Shown one piece after another: positions 1-5,378 of a DNA stretch of 5,378 nucleotides. Every line of letters begins with the position of its first letter. Within the stretch, counting starts at the first letter, position 1. The DNA is from Desulfobacterales bacterium (GTDB lineage Bacteria; Desulfobacterota; Desulfobacteria; Desulfobacterales; JASFBJ01). The notes under the pieces were generated by a model that searched no databases, was not told the DNA's origin, and was given only the letters and a program-made list of their open reading frames with translations. The position numbers and the translations under genes are program-made. The stretch is taken from the NCBI GenBank assembly GCA_030149585.1, contig JASFBJ010000251.1:1-5378 (forward strand). The letters are read 5' to 3'.

Positions 1-1279
1 TTGGTGTTTCCTGAATAACTTCCAGGGCTGATATCTCTTTCAAGGCTGAAATCACGTCAGCTTCAAGCGCACGATGAGTCAGCATAATAAGAGGAACTGA
101 GCCACTGGACTTTCGTCCTTTCTGGTGGACTGATTTAAGACTAATGCCGTAATTTCCAAGGATGCCTGAGATAGTTGAAAGCACACCAGGACGATCAAGA
201 GCGGCAAAACGAAAATAATAATGTGTTATAATTTTGTCAATCGGCAAAATTGGAATAGCTCGGATTTGCCCTGGCTGATGTGCCAATAATGGAATGCGGG
301 CCCTGGTATTTGCCATTATATTTCGAGCCAGATCAACAATATCGCCGACAACAGCACTGGCCGTCGGCATCATTCCAGCTCCAAGGCCGGAAAGCAAAAT
401 TTCTCCAACTTCATCACCTGTAATTGTTACAGCATTTAAGGTGCCATTAACATTGGAGAGAATGTTTTCAAATGGAATCATAGTGGGGTGAACCCTGGCT
501 TCAATTGCATGTCCCAGGTTTTTACTTATGGCCATGAGTTTAATCCTATAACCAAACTGAGCGGCAAATTGAATATCAAGAGGTGTGATATTGGTAATGC
601 CCTCTATATAGATATCATCAAAGTTGATTTTCATGCCGTAAGCCAGTGCCGTCACAATGGCCAGCTTATGAGCAGTATCCAGACCATTTACATCCAAACC
701 AGGGTCTGCTTCAGCACAGCCACTGGCTTGAGCCTCGGCAAGCGCGTCTTCAAAGGAAGTGCCGTTATCTGATATTTTGCTCAGGATATAATTGCAGGTT
801 CCATTTAAGATTCCTGAAACACTTTTTATTTGGTTGCCCACCAAAGATTCCCGGATAGTCTTAATAATTGGCATAGCTCCCCCTACACTTGCCTCAAACA
901 TTAAATCCACTTTTTGTTTTTCGGAAGCTTTAACAAGAGCGTTACCATGTCTTGCAAGAAGAGCTTTATTGGCAGTGACAACAGGTTTATTATTTTCAAT
1001 GGCTTTTAAAATCAGATCTCCGGCCAGTTTTTCTCCGCCAATCATTTCCACAATAATATCTATTTCAGGATCATTTACCACCAGACCGGCATTATTTACA
1101 AAAACGCCCTTTGGTAAAGAAAGTTCCTTTTCTTTCCGGACATCAATATCAGCTGCTTTTTTAAGGTTCAGACAGGCTCCAACCCGGCTTATAATCAGGG
1201 ATTGATTTTCCAGTAAAAGTTTTACAACGCCGGCGCCCACAGTTCCCAGACCTAAAATTCCCACATTGATAGTTTTCAT
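1..1279 (-). CDS. hom: Homoserine dehydrogenase with C-terminal ACT domain, 3' end cut by window
   Basis: Catalyses NAD(P)H-dependent reduction of aspartate 4-semialdehyde to homoserine, the branch point to threonine and methionine; cytoplasmic. I translated the minus strand from ATG at 1279 and found about 426 codons open to the window edge. Visible in order: Rossmann loop GLGTVG (residues 10-15), VTANKALL (about 101-108) with the conserved lysine, ILNGTCNYIL (about 157-166) and EADPGLDVNGLDTAHK (about 190-205) of the catalytic/substrate region, then an ACT domain from about 355 with ALDRPGVLSTISGILGNYGISL. Family members with ACT are about 430-440 residues, so only a few C-terminal residues are missing. 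The ACT domain suggests allosteric feedback, typically by threonine (family knowledge). The start is supported by AGGAAA at 1291-1296, 11 bases upstream, and by the canonical beginning MKTINVGILGLG. It lies 51 bases after the aminotransferase on the same strand, probably one operon. No frameshift seen. Confidence 0.96.
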   Translation of the reverse strand, partial: MKTINVGILGLGTVGAGVVKLLLENQSLIISRVGACLNLKKAADIDVRKEKELSLPKGVFVNNAGLVVNDPEIDIIVEMIGGEKLAGDLILKAIENNKPVVTANKALLARHGNALVKASEKQKVDLMFEASVGGAMPIIKTIRESLVGNQIKSVSGILNGTCNYILSKISDNGTSFEDALAEAQASGCAEADPGLDVNGLDTAHKLAIVTALAYGMKINFDDIYIEGITNITPLDIQFAAQFGYRIKLMAISKNLGHAIEARVHPTMIPFENILSNVNGTLNAVTITGDEVGEILLSGLGAGMMPTASAVVGDIVDLARNIMANTRARIPLLAHQPGQIRAIPILPIDKIITHYYFRFAALDRPGVLSTISGILGNYGISLKSVHQKGRKSSGSVPLIMLTHRALEADVISALKEISALEVIQETP

Positions 1280-1330
1280 AGCTTTGACAATTTTCCTGAA
1301 TCTGTTTTAATCATTTTATCAGTTTTTGGT

Positions 1331-2497
1331 TTATAATATTTGGCGAATTCCCCGGACAGCCTGATTGATGCGCATATTATTTTCAATCAGAGCAAAGCGG
1401 ACATACTCATCCCCATATTCTCCAAAGCCAAGTCCTGGAGAAACAGCCACCTGGGCTTTATTGATCAGCATTTTAGAAAACTCAACTGATCCCATTTTTA
1501 AATATTGATCAGGAATTTTAGCCCAGACAAACATTGTTCCCCTGGGGCTTTTGATATTCCAGCCGGCCCTGTTAAGGCCGCTAATCAAGGCGTCTCTTCT
1601 GGACTGGTATGTATCTTTGATTGCAGCAACACAATCCTGGGGGCCGTTTAGAGCGATAATGGATGCAATCTGAATTGGCTGAAAAATCCCATAATCCAGG
1701 TAGCTTTTGATGCGGCGCAAAGCACCTATAATTTCCGGGTTGCCCACGCAAAACCCAACTCGCCAGCCGGCCATGCTATAACTTTTTGACATGGAAAAAA
1801 ATTCTACGCCCACATCTTTGGCACCTTTGGCCTGTAGAAAACTGGGAGCCTTATAATCATCAAATACCAGATCAGCATAGGCGAAATCGTGAATAATCAT
1901 AATATTATGTTCTTTGGCATAACCCACAATTTTTTCAAAAAAAGCCAGGTCAACTACCTCTGTGGTTGGGTTATGAGGATAACTAAGTATCAGGACTTTG
2001 GGTTTGGGCCAGGTCTGGCGGGTAGCTGTAACCAGATTATCGAAAAAATTTTCGTCAGGACCAACCGGTATCCCTCTCACATCACCTCCGGCAATAATTG
2101 AAGAAAAAGGATGAATAGGATAGGTTGGATTGGGGGTAAAAACAACATCTCCGGGACGAATAGTCACCAAAATTAAATGAGACATACCCTCTTTCACGCC
2201 AATTGTAACAATAGCTTCATTTTCAGGATCAATATCAACATCAAAACGTCGTTTATACCAGTTCGCAATGGCCAGTCTGAGTTTGGTAATACCCATGGAA
2301 GCCGAATAACGGTGATTCTGAGGTTTGCGTGCCGCTTCAGTGAGCTTGTCAACAATATGATCCGGGGTAGCCAGGTCAGGATTCCCCATTCCAAGATCGA
2401 TTATGTCTTTTCCTGCGTGCCGCTCATCCATTTTGAGCTGGTTTACTGTGGCAAACACATACGGCGGCAGCCTGTCAAGTCTGGCAAATTTTGTCAT
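1331..2497 (-). CDS. alaC: AlaC-like class I/II pyridoxal-phosphate aminotransferase
   Basis: A 388-residue fold-type I PLP aminotransferase, cytoplasmic. It closely resembles E. coli AlaC (glutamate-pyruvate transaminase) as I remember it: RLDRLPPYVF near the N-terminus, DIIDLGMGNPD (31-41), IVTIGVKEGMSHL (96-108), PNPTYPIH (122-129), SYPHNPT (172-178), HDFAYADLVFD (203-213), SMSKSYSMAGWRVGF (235-249) and YVRFALIENN (365-374). Expected cofactor and substrate residues are present: N176, D204, Y207, PLP lysine K238 and carboxylate-binding R367. The likely reaction is pyruvate plus glutamate to alanine plus 2-oxoglutarate. Neighbouring homoserine dehydrogenase leaves open a role in aspartate-family synthesis, since LL-diaminopimelate aminotransferase is a related family. 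I chose ATG 2497 because CACCT at 2505-2509 gives AGGTG on the minus strand 7 bases upstream and homologues begin here. A GTG at 2533 would add 12 residues, but the extension runs into the palindromic element and looks unlike the family. Confidence 0.93.
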   Translation of the reverse strand: MTKFARLDRLPPYVFATVNQLKMDERHAGKDIIDLGMGNPDLATPDHIVDKLTEAARKPQNHRYSASMGITKLRLAIANWYKRRFDVDIDPENEAIVTIGVKEGMSHLILVTIRPGDVVFTPNPTYPIHPFSSIIAGGDVRGIPVGPDENFFDNLVTATRQTWPKPKVLILSYPHNPTTEVVDLAFFEKIVGYAKEHNIMIIHDFAYADLVFDDYKAPSFLQAKGAKDVGVEFFSMSKSYSMAGWRVGFCVGNPEIIGALRRIKSYLDYGIFQPIQIASIIALNGPQDCVAAIKDTYQSRRDALISGLNRAGWNIKSPRGTMFVWAKIPDQYLKMGSVEFSKMLINKAQVAVSPGLGFGEYGDEYVRFALIENNMRINQAVRGIRQIL

Positions 2498-2523
2498 AGC
2501 AAAACACCTTAATTTGATTGTAA

Positions 2524-2680
2524 GGGTTCGCACAAAAATAAGTTGGCAATTTTAAGTGTTGAGGCACCTGGCTGGCAAGGCGCGAAAGTGCAGGAATATC
2601 AAGCACATTCCGAACTTTCGCAACGCAGCCAGGCTGGATGCATCGGCGCTTAAAATGTTAAGTTATTTTTGCGCGAGCCC
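2524..2680. repeat. Long imperfect palindromic element, MITE-like, about 157 bp
   Basis: The left half and the reverse complement of the right half align over nearly the full length. The ends read GGGTTCGCACAAAAATAA (2524-2541) and, reverse-complemented from 2680, GGGCTCGCGCAAAAATAA, 16 of 18 identical. Shared ATTTTAAG follows in each arm, then looser CTGGCTGG-type matches. The centre has a perfect 8-bp arm, GCGAAAGT (2582-2589) and ACTTTCGC (2614-2621), with an inner GGAAT/ATTCC pair. The axis is near 2602. TAA flanks both sides (2521-2523 and 2681-2683), a possible 3-bp target duplication that could be chance. It carries no ORF of its own. It is more GC-rich at its core than the flanks. It could be a MITE, a REP/BIME-like repeat or a structured-RNA locus; I infer a dispersed element from its architecture but cannot see other copies here. 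Confidence 0.75.
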
Positions 2681-2704
2681 TAAATTAGTCAGATTCTTTT
2701 TATT

Positions 2705-2734
2705 TTGATAATTTTTATTTTCAACATCTATAAT
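2705..2734 (+). promoter_or_regulatory. Candidate sigma70-type promoter for purM
   Basis: TTGATA at 2705-2710 (five of six consensus bases) is followed after 18 bases by a perfect TATAAT at 2729-2734. The spacer is AT-rich. Transcription would start near 2741, leaving a leader of about 100 bases before the purM ATG. It sits directly to the right of the palindromic element. This is a sequence match only, but it is the best promoter-like pair in the gap. Confidence 0.6.
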
Positions 2735-2743
2735 AGAGATACC

Positions 2744-2773
2744 TAAAAGTCAAAAAAATTGTTTTGACTTTTA
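2744..2773. repeat. Perfect 12-bp AT-rich inverted repeat at the predicted purM transcript start
   Basis: TAAAAGTCAAAA (2744-2755) and TTTTGACTTTTA (2762-2773) are exact reverse complements separated by six bases (AAATTG). It begins about 10 bases after the predicted -10 box, so it would be either an operator in DNA or a stem-loop at the very 5' end of the purM mRNA. It does not resemble the enterobacterial PurR box (consensus ACGCAAACGTTTTCGT). The stem is weak in GC, and no T run beyond the arm marks it as a terminator. The TTGACT inside the right arm could also serve as an alternative -35, but no good -10 follows. Confidence 0.55.
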
Positions 2774-2838
2774 AGCATATCCGTTTTACTTCTATCAGCA
2801 TTATGTAATTAAAGAAGTTAATCAGGAGTTAAAAAAAT

Positions 2839-3888
2839 ATGAGTTCAGGGTTAACATATGCTGATGCCGGGGTGGATATAAAAAAGGCGGATAATATAAT
2901 AAATTCGATTAAAAAGATCGCCACCAGCACGAGAGTCCCAGGTGTTATGGGCGAAATAGGCGGTTTTGGCGGTCTATTCTCATTAAATACCTCTAATCTG
3001 GAAAGACCTGTTTTGGTCAGTTCCACTGATGGGGTTGGAACGAAATTAAAAATTGCATTTTTAATGGACAAGCATGATACAATTGGAATTGATCTGGTTG
3101 CCATGTGTGTTAATGATGTTGTGGTTCAAGGTGCCAAGCCTCTTTTTTTCCTGGATTACCTTTCCATGGGAAATCTGAAAAAAGACACTGTAACTTCAAT
3201 TATTTCAGGTATTGGCCAAGGCTGTAAAGAGGCCAAATGTGCTCTGATTGGCGGAGAAACAGCTGAAATGCCGGGTTTTTATCAACCAGGCGAATATGAT
3301 CTGGCTGGATTTACCGTTGGTATTGTGGATAATAATAAAATTGTAGATGGTTCGGAAATTCGGGTTGGGGACAAGCTTATTGGTATAGCCTCTTCCGGCT
3401 TGCACAGTAACGGCTATTCTCTTGTAAGAAAGGTTTGTTTTGAAATACTGAAATTAAAAGTAGATACACATATTGACGATTTCGGCTGCACCCTTGGTGA
3501 GGAGCTGCTTAGACCTACCCGCATCTATTCTGAAACAATTCAAAGTCTTATTAAAGATTTACCCATTCAGGGCCTGGCTCATATTACCGGCGGCGGGATT
3601 ATTGATAATATTTCGCGTATCATACCAAAGGCCTGTAATATTGCCCTTTATAAAGATTCCTGGGAAAAACCACCGATATTCGATTTTTTACAAAAGGCCG
3701 GAAAAATTTCAGATAATGAAATGCTGCGAACCTTTAATACAGGTATTGGGCTAGTTGTTATTGTGCCGGACAAGGTTGCCCAGGATATAAGCTTAAGGCT
3801 TAATGGAATGGATGAAAAAGCCTGGATAATCGGTGAAATGGTGGAAAGAAAAAAAAACAGTGAAAACCGGGTTGACTGGGTTTCCTGA
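2839..3888 (+). CDS. purM: Phosphoribosylformylglycinamidine cyclo-ligase (AIR synthetase)
   Basis: Catalyses the ATP-dependent ring closure of formylglycinamidine ribonucleotide (FGAM) to 5-aminoimidazole ribonucleotide (AIR), step five of de novo purine synthesis; cytoplasmic, normally a homodimer. The 349 residues match the usual family length (about 345). Diagnostic segments in order: LTYADAGVDI (5-14), MGEIGGFGGLF (37-47), DGVGTK (64-69), DTIGIDLVAMCVNDVVVQGA (80-99), GGETAEMPGFY (138-148), SSGLHSNGYSLVRK (185-198), RPTRIY (225-230), HITGGGI (248-254) and RTFNTGIG (297-304). All the glycine-rich ATP/FGAM-binding motifs look intact. The ATG is fixed by AGGAG at 2824-2828, 10 bases upstream, and by the canonical N-terminus. 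No purN or other pur gene lies next to it: its downstream neighbour is tsaD, beyond a terminator, so it seems to be transcribed alone or only with the small ORF that follows. No internal defects seen. Confidence 0.98.
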   Translation: MSSGLTYADAGVDIKKADNIINSIKKIATSTRVPGVMGEIGGFGGLFSLNTSNLERPVLVSSTDGVGTKLKIAFLMDKHDTIGIDLVAMCVNDVVVQGAKPLFFLDYLSMGNLKKDTVTSIISGIGQGCKEAKCALIGGETAEMPGFYQPGEYDLAGFTVGIVDNNKIVDGSEIRVGDKLIGIASSGLHSNGYSLVRKVCFEILKLKVDTHIDDFGCTLGEELLRPTRIYSETIQSLIKDLPIQGLAHITGGGIIDNISRIIPKACNIALYKDSWEKPPIFDFLQKAGKISDNEMLRTFNTGIGLVVIVPDKVAQDISLRLNGMDEKAWIIGEMVERKKNSENRVDWVS

Positions 3889-3913
3889 AAAAAACTGTAA
3901 GGGAAATAAAAAA

Positions 3914-4000
3914 ATGCTGACTAAACTGATTAATGGTTTTGTTAAATTTATTCAATGGGTTGCAAAAGGCCAAAAGGGGCAGAATTTTTGTGGGTCCTGA
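3914..4000 (+). CDS. Possible small protein of 28 residues downstream of purM
   Basis: An ATG 25 bases after the purM stop opens a 28-codon frame ending in TGA at 3998-4000. A purine-rich AAGGGA at 3899-3904 lies 9 bases upstream, a proper ribosome-binding position. The peptide begins MLTKLINGFVKFIQWVAKG and ends QKGQNFCGS. The first 17 residues alternate hydrophobic (L, I, F, V, W) with lysine, asparagine and glutamine in a way that could form a cationic amphipathic helix; the tail is polar with a single cysteine. It would be co-transcribed with purM, since the first terminator-like structure is at 4076. Its stop codon lies within the 5' arm of the hairpin at 3983-4048. I do not recognise the family and assign no function. 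At this length a chance ORF is quite possible; the ribosome binding site and the composition are the only support. Confidence 0.35.
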   Translation: MLTKLINGFVKFIQWVAKGQKGQNFCGS

Positions 4001-4048
4001 GCGCCGGTTAAACCCTTGAGCCCGGGCGGCTCTGTCCCAAAAAAAATT
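3983..4048 (+). other. Imperfect GC-rich hairpin in the purM 3' region
   Basis: Pairing segments, outer to inner: AATTTTT (3983-3989) with AAAAATT (4042-4048); TGGG (3991-3994) with CCCA (4036-4039); GAGC (3999-4002) with GCTC (4029-4032); GCC (4003-4005) with GGC (4025-4027). Small internal loops and a bulge separate them, with an apical loop of about 19 bases. The core is clearly richer in GC than its surroundings. The T run is on the 5' side and the A run on the 3' side, the wrong polarity for an intrinsic terminator on either strand. It may be a structured mRNA element or small RNA. I recognise no riboswitch or known RNA family. Confidence 0.45.
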
Positions 4049-4058
4049 AATAAAAAAT

Positions 4059-4074
4059 AATATTTGCAAATATT
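4059..4074. repeat. 16-bp perfect palindrome upstream of tsaD
   Basis: AATATTTGCAAATATT is an exact dyad, immediately left of the terminator stem and 73 bases before the tsaD start. Its size and symmetry resemble a binding site for a dimeric regulator. In AT-rich spacer DNA such a palindrome can also arise by chance, and no clear tsaD promoter lets me judge its position relative to transcription. Confidence 0.35.
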
Positions 4075-4075
4075 C

Positions 4076-4113
4076 AATGCCTTTTATTGCTATGTGAAAT
4101 AAAAGGCATTTTT
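4076..4113 (+). terminator. Probable Rho-independent terminator after purM
   Basis: AATGCCTTTTATT (4076-4088) and AATAAAAGGCATT (4098-4110) form a perfect 13-bp stem with a 9-base loop (GCTATGTGA), followed by a short T run (TTTTT, 4109-4113, partly within the stem). The T run lies on the plus-strand side only, so it ends purM (and small-ORF) transcription. The stem is poor in GC, so efficiency may be moderate. It ends only 34 bases before tsaD, which leaves little room for a tsaD promoter unless that overlaps the stem; TTGCTA (4087-4092) with TTTATA (4111-4116) at 18 bases is a weak candidate. Partial read-through into tsaD is therefore possible. Confidence 0.7.
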
Positions 4114-4147
4114 ATATGGAAATGGTAAAATTTTAACAGGCAATATT

Positions 4148-5152
4148 ATGAAAATCCTTGGCATTGAATCTTCCTGTGATGATACTGCTGCCGCAGTTGT
4201 GGAAGATGGTATTAAAATATTATCCTCAGTAGTTTCCTCACAGGTCAAGATCCATCATCCTTTTGGGGGAGTGGTGCCGGAACTTGCTTCCCGCCAGCAT
4301 ATTAAAGCCATTATACCGGTGGTAAATCAGGCGCTTTTGCAAGCTGGAACCAGTTTGTCGGAAATTGACGGAATTGCCGCTACTCAAGGCCCAGGGCTGA
4401 TAGGCTCTTTGCTGGTAGGGTTCTCATTTGCCAAGGCCTTTGCCTTTGCGCTGGGGCTTCCAATGGTTGGAGTCAACCACCTTTTGGGGCATATCCACAC
4501 CGCACTCCTGTCGGATAATCCCCCGGACTTTCCATTTGTAGCTCTGCTGGTCTCCGGCGGTCATACCGGTATTTATCATATAACCTCCCCGCTGGAATTT
4601 AAATTACTGGGTCAAACCAGGGATGATGCAGCAGGCGAGGCTTTTGACAAAGTAGCCAAAATGCTTGGGCTGGGGTATCCAGGCGGCAAAATTATCAGCA
4701 ATCTTTCCCGCAAGGGCGATCCTGATAAGATAAAATTTCCCCGGCCATATTTGGATAAAAATAAATTTGATTTTAGCTTCAGCGGCATTAAAACAGCCGT
4801 TAATCGCTATATCAGTACCCTGAAAGAAACTGCTCAAGAAAAAAACGCGGCAGATATTGCGGCTGGATTTCAAGAGGCAGTAGTAGAGGTGTTGTCATAT
4901 AAGCTGATTAGGGCGGCCAGTCATACCGGCTGCCAAAGTATCGCAGTTGTGGGGGGCGTGGCTGCCAATGCCCGGTTAAGAGAGAAGGTAATAAAGGATG
5001 CAGCAGCCAAAGGGCTTTTGCTGCATATCCCTGATTTTTCCCTTTGCGGCGACAATGCAGCCATGATTGCCGCCGCCGGATATCATCAACTGCGTTTTGG
5101 AGCAAAATCCGGTCTGGAAGATGACGTGTTTTCGCGGGTTGCTACGTTTTAG
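4148..5152 (+). CDS. tsaD: tRNA N6-threonylcarbamoyladenosine (t6A37) synthase subunit TsaD
   Basis: TsaD (Kae1/Gcp/YgjD family) transfers the threonylcarbamoyl group made by TsaC/TsaC2 onto A37 of ANN-decoding tRNAs, acting with TsaB and TsaE in bacteria; cytoplasmic. The 334 residues match the usual length. Visible: N-terminal ASKHA-fold start MKILGIESSCDDTAAAVV, VVPELASRQH (42-51), TQGPGLIGSLLVG (79-91), NHLLGHIH (110-117) with metal ligands H111 and H115, LLVSGGHT (133-140) in the nucleotide-binding region, GEAFDKVAKMLGLGYPGG (163-180), DFSFSGIKTAV (208-218), VVGGVAAN (267-274) and CGDNAAMIA (300-308) with metal ligand D302. The ATG is supported by ACAGG at 4136-4140, 7 bases upstream, and by the family N-terminus. 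None of tsaB, tsaC or tsaE is in the window. The gene was once called O-sialoglycoprotein endopeptidase, a function no longer accepted. No defects seen. Confidence 0.98.
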   Translation: MKILGIESSCDDTAAAVVEDGIKILSSVVSSQVKIHHPFGGVVPELASRQHIKAIIPVVNQALLQAGTSLSEIDGIAATQGPGLIGSLLVGFSFAKAFAFALGLPMVGVNHLLGHIHTALLSDNPPDFPFVALLVSGGHTGIYHITSPLEFKLLGQTRDDAAGEAFDKVAKMLGLGYPGGKIISNLSRKGDPDKIKFPRPYLDKNKFDFSFSGIKTAVNRYISTLKETAQEKNAADIAAGFQEAVVEVLSYKLIRAASHTGCQSIAVVGGVAANARLREKVIKDAAAKGLLLHIPDFSLCGDNAAMIAAAGYHQLRFGAKSGLEDDVFSRVATF

Positions 5153-5378
5153 TATAAAGTTTAATGAATCATATAAAATGGATTTGCGTCTCTATTTACA
5201 ATGAAGGACTTGTCTGTCATCTTGCGAAATGTATTGGATAAAGCATAAAATTCCATTTGTGTAGTCTTGCGATCTTATGGGACATTCTTTACATTTATAG
5301 TTTTCAAATAATGGTTATTGTACTATGTGTTGAATGTCGCGGTCTGATACCAAGAAGATGTCAGGTTATTTTACCAGC
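5153..5378. other. Region after tsaD with no supportable gene
   Basis: These 226 bases hold no convincing ORF, RNA gene or intrinsic terminator for tsaD. A 25-codon plus-strand frame starts at 5164 without a ribosome binding site. A plus-strand frame from the ATG at 5311 runs off the window edge, also without a ribosome binding site. On the minus strand, 5195-5314 is open for 40 codons and contains YKCKECPIRSQ, but it lacks any ATG, GTG or TTG and is bounded by stops at 5192-5194 and 5315-5317. The stretch could be untranslated sequence or a decayed gene. Confidence 0.5.

Larger units (their letters stand above)
2498..2838. other. Divergent intergenic region between alaC and purM
   Basis: This 341-base gap separates two divergently transcribed genes and has no convincing coding frame. 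From left to right it holds the alaC ribosome binding site (2505-2509), a long palindromic element (2524-2680), the purM promoter (2705-2734), an AT-rich inverted repeat (2744-2773) and the purM ribosome binding site (AGGAG, 2824-2828). No strong promoter for alaC is obvious. Weak minus-strand candidates are a TACAAT at 2517-2522 without a good -35, and TTGACT (2748-2753) with TATAGA (2727-2732) at a short 15-base spacing. If the second is used, the whole palindrome would be transcribed in the alaC leader. Confidence 0.8.

Noticed and set aside
294..1205. Several plus-strand open frames across 294-1205
   Set aside because: They lie antisense to homoserine dehydrogenase, whose full-length frame carries all family motifs; their products resemble no protein I know.
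1889..2512. Open frames on both strands within the aminotransferase region
   Set aside because: They are alternative frames of a clearly conserved PLP enzyme gene and show no recognisable protein features.
2498..2533. GTG start at 2533 that would extend the aminotransferase by 12 residues
   Set aside because: The added residues partly come from the palindromic element, do not look like the family N-terminus, and lack a ribosome binding site; ATG 2497 has AGGTG 7 bases upstream.
2839..2870. A PurR-type operator near the purM start
   Set aside because: No match to ACGCAAACGTTTTCGT found around the purM promoter or start.
3983..4048. The GC-rich hairpin as the purM terminator
   Set aside because: It is followed by an A run, not a T run; the stem at 4076-4113 has the correct layout.
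3800..4069. Minus-strand 89-codon frame antisense to the purM end and the spacer
   Set aside because: Its phenylalanine- and proline-rich product is what the reverse complement of A-rich sequence gives; it overlaps purM and the spacer structures and has no family resemblance.
5164..5241. 25-codon plus-strand frame after tsaD containing VSIYNEG, slightly like a glycosyltransferase start
   Set aside because: No ribosome binding site, stops after 25 codons, and the resemblance is to a few residues only.
1..5378. CRISPR arrays, tRNA or rRNA genes, toxin-antitoxin pairs, phage genes or defence genes
   Set aside because: No regularly spaced direct repeats, no tRNA-like or rRNA-like sequence and no such protein families were seen on either strand.

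Overview
The window holds four housekeeping genes in two divergent groups, on DNA of moderate to low GC content (roughly 40-45% by eye). The protein sequences and the gene pairing (an AlaC-type aminotransferase followed by homoserine dehydrogenase) suggest a Gram-negative bacterium, probably of the Desulfobacterota (deltaproteobacterial sulfate reducers and relatives). That placement is an inference from general resemblance, not a database result.

Minus-strand group (1-2497): an AlaC-like pyridoxal-phosphate aminotransferase is followed 51 bases later by homoserine dehydrogenase with a C-terminal ACT domain. The left window edge cuts off only the last few residues of the second gene. Both look complete and functional and fit amino-acid biosynthesis: the aspartate-derived threonine/methionine branch, plus alanine or a related transamination.

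Divergent intergenic region (2498-2838): it carries a long imperfect palindrome of about 157 bp (2524-2680) that looks like a non-coding mobile or repetitive element. To its right lie a good sigma70-type promoter for purM (2705-2734) and a perfect 12-bp AT-rich inverted repeat (2744-2773) at or just after the predicted transcription start.

Plus-strand group (2839-5152): purM (purine synthesis, fifth step), a structured 259-base spacer, then tsaD (tRNA t6A37 modification). The spacer is unusually busy. It has a possible 28-codon small gene with a ribosome binding site (3914-4000), a GC-rich imperfect hairpin (3983-4048), a 16-bp perfect palindrome (4059-4074), and a 13-bp perfect stem followed by a T run that should terminate purM transcription (4076-4113). 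purM and tsaD are therefore probably separate transcription units.

The right end (5153-5378) contains no gene I can support, only a short cysteine-rich minus-strand open stretch without a start codon that may be a remnant. I see no CRISPR array, tRNA, rRNA, complete insertion sequence or defence system. The most interesting material is non-coding: the long palindromic element, and the small ORF with RNA structure after purM.
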